This document shows positions 21,115 to 21,917 of a stretch of 21,917 bases of DNA, in pieces (within the stretch, counting starts at the first letter, position 1; every line of letters starts with the position of its first letter). The notes under the pieces are model-generated. The model did no database searches and was not told the origin of the DNA. It was given only the letters and a program-made list of their open reading frames with translations. Both the position numbers and the translations under genes were made by a program. The DNA comes from Thermoplasmata archaeon (GTDB taxonomy: Archaea > Thermoplasmatota > Thermoplasmata > Lutacidiplasmatales > UBA184). Location of the stretch: the NCBI GenBank assembly GCA_030039995.1, contig JASHUL010000013.1:1-21917 (forward strand), given 5' to 3'.

Positions 21115-21917
21115 TCCTCGCCGACCTCCTCGTGACGGACGTCCGGGAGGTAGCGACCCTCGGCCGGGGGGCGGTGCCGAGGACCGGCCCCGCGATGCGC
21201 GAGCTCGGGCTCGTCCACGACGCCGCGCTCGCCGTCCGCGGGGGACGGGTCGTCTGGGTCGGCCCCGAGCGGCGCCGGTCACGCTCGGTCCGCCTGCGTC
21301 GCGGCGGAGCGGTCGTCTCCGCCGGGGGCGGTGTGATCGTCCCGGGACTCGTGGATGCCCATACCCACGCACTGTTCGCCGGAGACCGCGCGTTCGAGCT
21401 GCCGCTCAAGGTCGCCGGGGCGAGCTACGCGGAGATCGCACGTCGGGGAGGAGGGCTCTATGCGACCGTCCGGGCGACCCGCGGGGCGTCGAGCTCCCGC
21501 CTGCTCGCCGAATCGACCGTTCGCCTGCGGGAGATGGTCGCTCACGGGGCGACCTCGATCGAGGTGAAGTCCGGCTACGCGCTCGACGTGCCCGGCGAGC
21601 TCCGGCTTCTGCGCCTCCTGCCGCGCCTCGCGCAGCGGGTCGGCGTGACGGTCGTCCCGACGTTCCTCGGCGCCCACGCCGTCCCGCCCGAGTACCGCGG
21701 CCGCGCGGACGTCTACGTCGATCGGCTCGTCCGCCACGCCCTACCGTCGGTCGCCCGCGAGCGGCTTGCCCGATTCTGCGACGTCTTCTGCGAACCCGGG
21801 TTCTTCTCCGTCCGGCAGGCCGAACGCCTCCTGCGCGCGGCCCTCGGACTCGGGCTCGGCGTCAAGGTGCACGCGGAGGAGTTCCAGCTCTCCGGAGGGG
21901 CGCGTCTCGCCGCGCGC
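21111..21917 (+). CDS. hutI: Imidazolonepropionase, 3' end cut off by the window
   Basis: The first 269 codons of a HutI-type amidohydrolase, which opens 4-imidazolone-5-propionate to N-formimino-L-glutamate in histidine degradation. Clear family blocks: GGGVIVPGLVDAHTHALFAG with the metal-binding His84-x-His86, then DRAFELPLKVAGASYAEIAR, GGGLYATVRATR, TSIEVKSGYALD, TFLGAHAVPPEY, DVFCEPGFFS, and VKVHAEEFQLSGG just before the edge. The remaining roughly 140 residues lie beyond the window. The ATG overlaps the RNase Z stop (ATGA), so the gene is probably translated by coupling from the rnz transcript. Other hut genes are not visible here. Confidence 0.95.
   Translation, partial: MILADLLVTDVREVATLGRGAVPRTGPAMRELGLVHDAALAVRGGRVVWVGPERRRSRSVRLRRGGAVVSAGGGVIVPGLVDAHTHALFAGDRAFELPLKVAGASYAEIARRGGGLYATVRATRGASSSRLLAESTVRLREMVAHGATSIEVKSGYALDVPGELRLLRLLPRLAQRVGVTVVPTFLGAHAVPPEYRGRADVYVDRLVRHALPSVARERLARFCDVFCEPGFFSVRQAERLLRAALGLGLGVKVHAEEFQLSGGARLAAR

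Noticed and set aside
1..21917. tRNA, rRNA, CRISPR arrays, insertion sequences
   Set aside because: All gaps between genes are under about 130 bases. None holds a cloverleaf-like segment, spaced direct repeats or transposase remnants that I could see.

Overview
The window is GC-rich DNA, packed with genes and with very short intergenic gaps. It looks archaeal. It encodes a complete A-type (archaeal V-like) ATP synthase, an archaeal-type family B DNA polymerase, a RadA/RecA-fold protein, RNase Z, and TATA-like boxes about 26-34 bases upstream of start codons. The subunit A gene carries an intein exactly between Lys and Thr of the P-loop, the site I recall for the Thermoplasma VMA intein. With the heterotrophic histidine-degradation gene at the right edge, a high-GC Thermoplasmatota (Thermoplasmata) lineage is the best guess. 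That is inference; no rRNA or marker tree is available here.

Left block (1-6968, minus strand). A tightly packed run, read from 6968 leftwards: a RecA/RadA-fold protein that has lost its Walker A lysine; a small helical protein starting inside it behind a textbook Shine-Dalgarno site; a PolB2-type DNA polymerase with degenerate exonuclease and motif C residues; a HEAT-repeat protein; a tandem GNAT acetyltransferase; and a GT-B-like protein that leaves the window. The first three genes form a compact cassette that in logic resembles bacterial translesion mutasomes (inactive RecA-like protein plus specialised polymerase). This is the most interesting unit in the window.

Middle (7070-8229). A DUF72 protein (minus) and a 2[4Fe-4S] ferredoxin (plus) are divergently transcribed from a short promoter region.

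ATP synthase block (8279-18330). The plus strand carries F, A (with a 456-residue intein), B, D, an unlisted 41-residue single-helix membrane protein, H and I. The minus strand carries K, E and C. The two arms converge with only six bases between the stop codons of I and C, so the usual single archaeal operon has been split into two convergent units, each with its own recognisable TATA box.

Right block (18414-21917). A VKOR-family membrane protein and a DUF929 membrane-anchored thioredoxin-fold protein (minus) form a probable extracytoplasmic disulfide-forming pair. Divergently, RNase Z and an overlapping imidazolonepropionase (HutI, cut by the window edge) run on the plus strand. No tRNA, rRNA, CRISPR array or insertion sequence was seen. 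All intergenic gaps are under about 130 bases.
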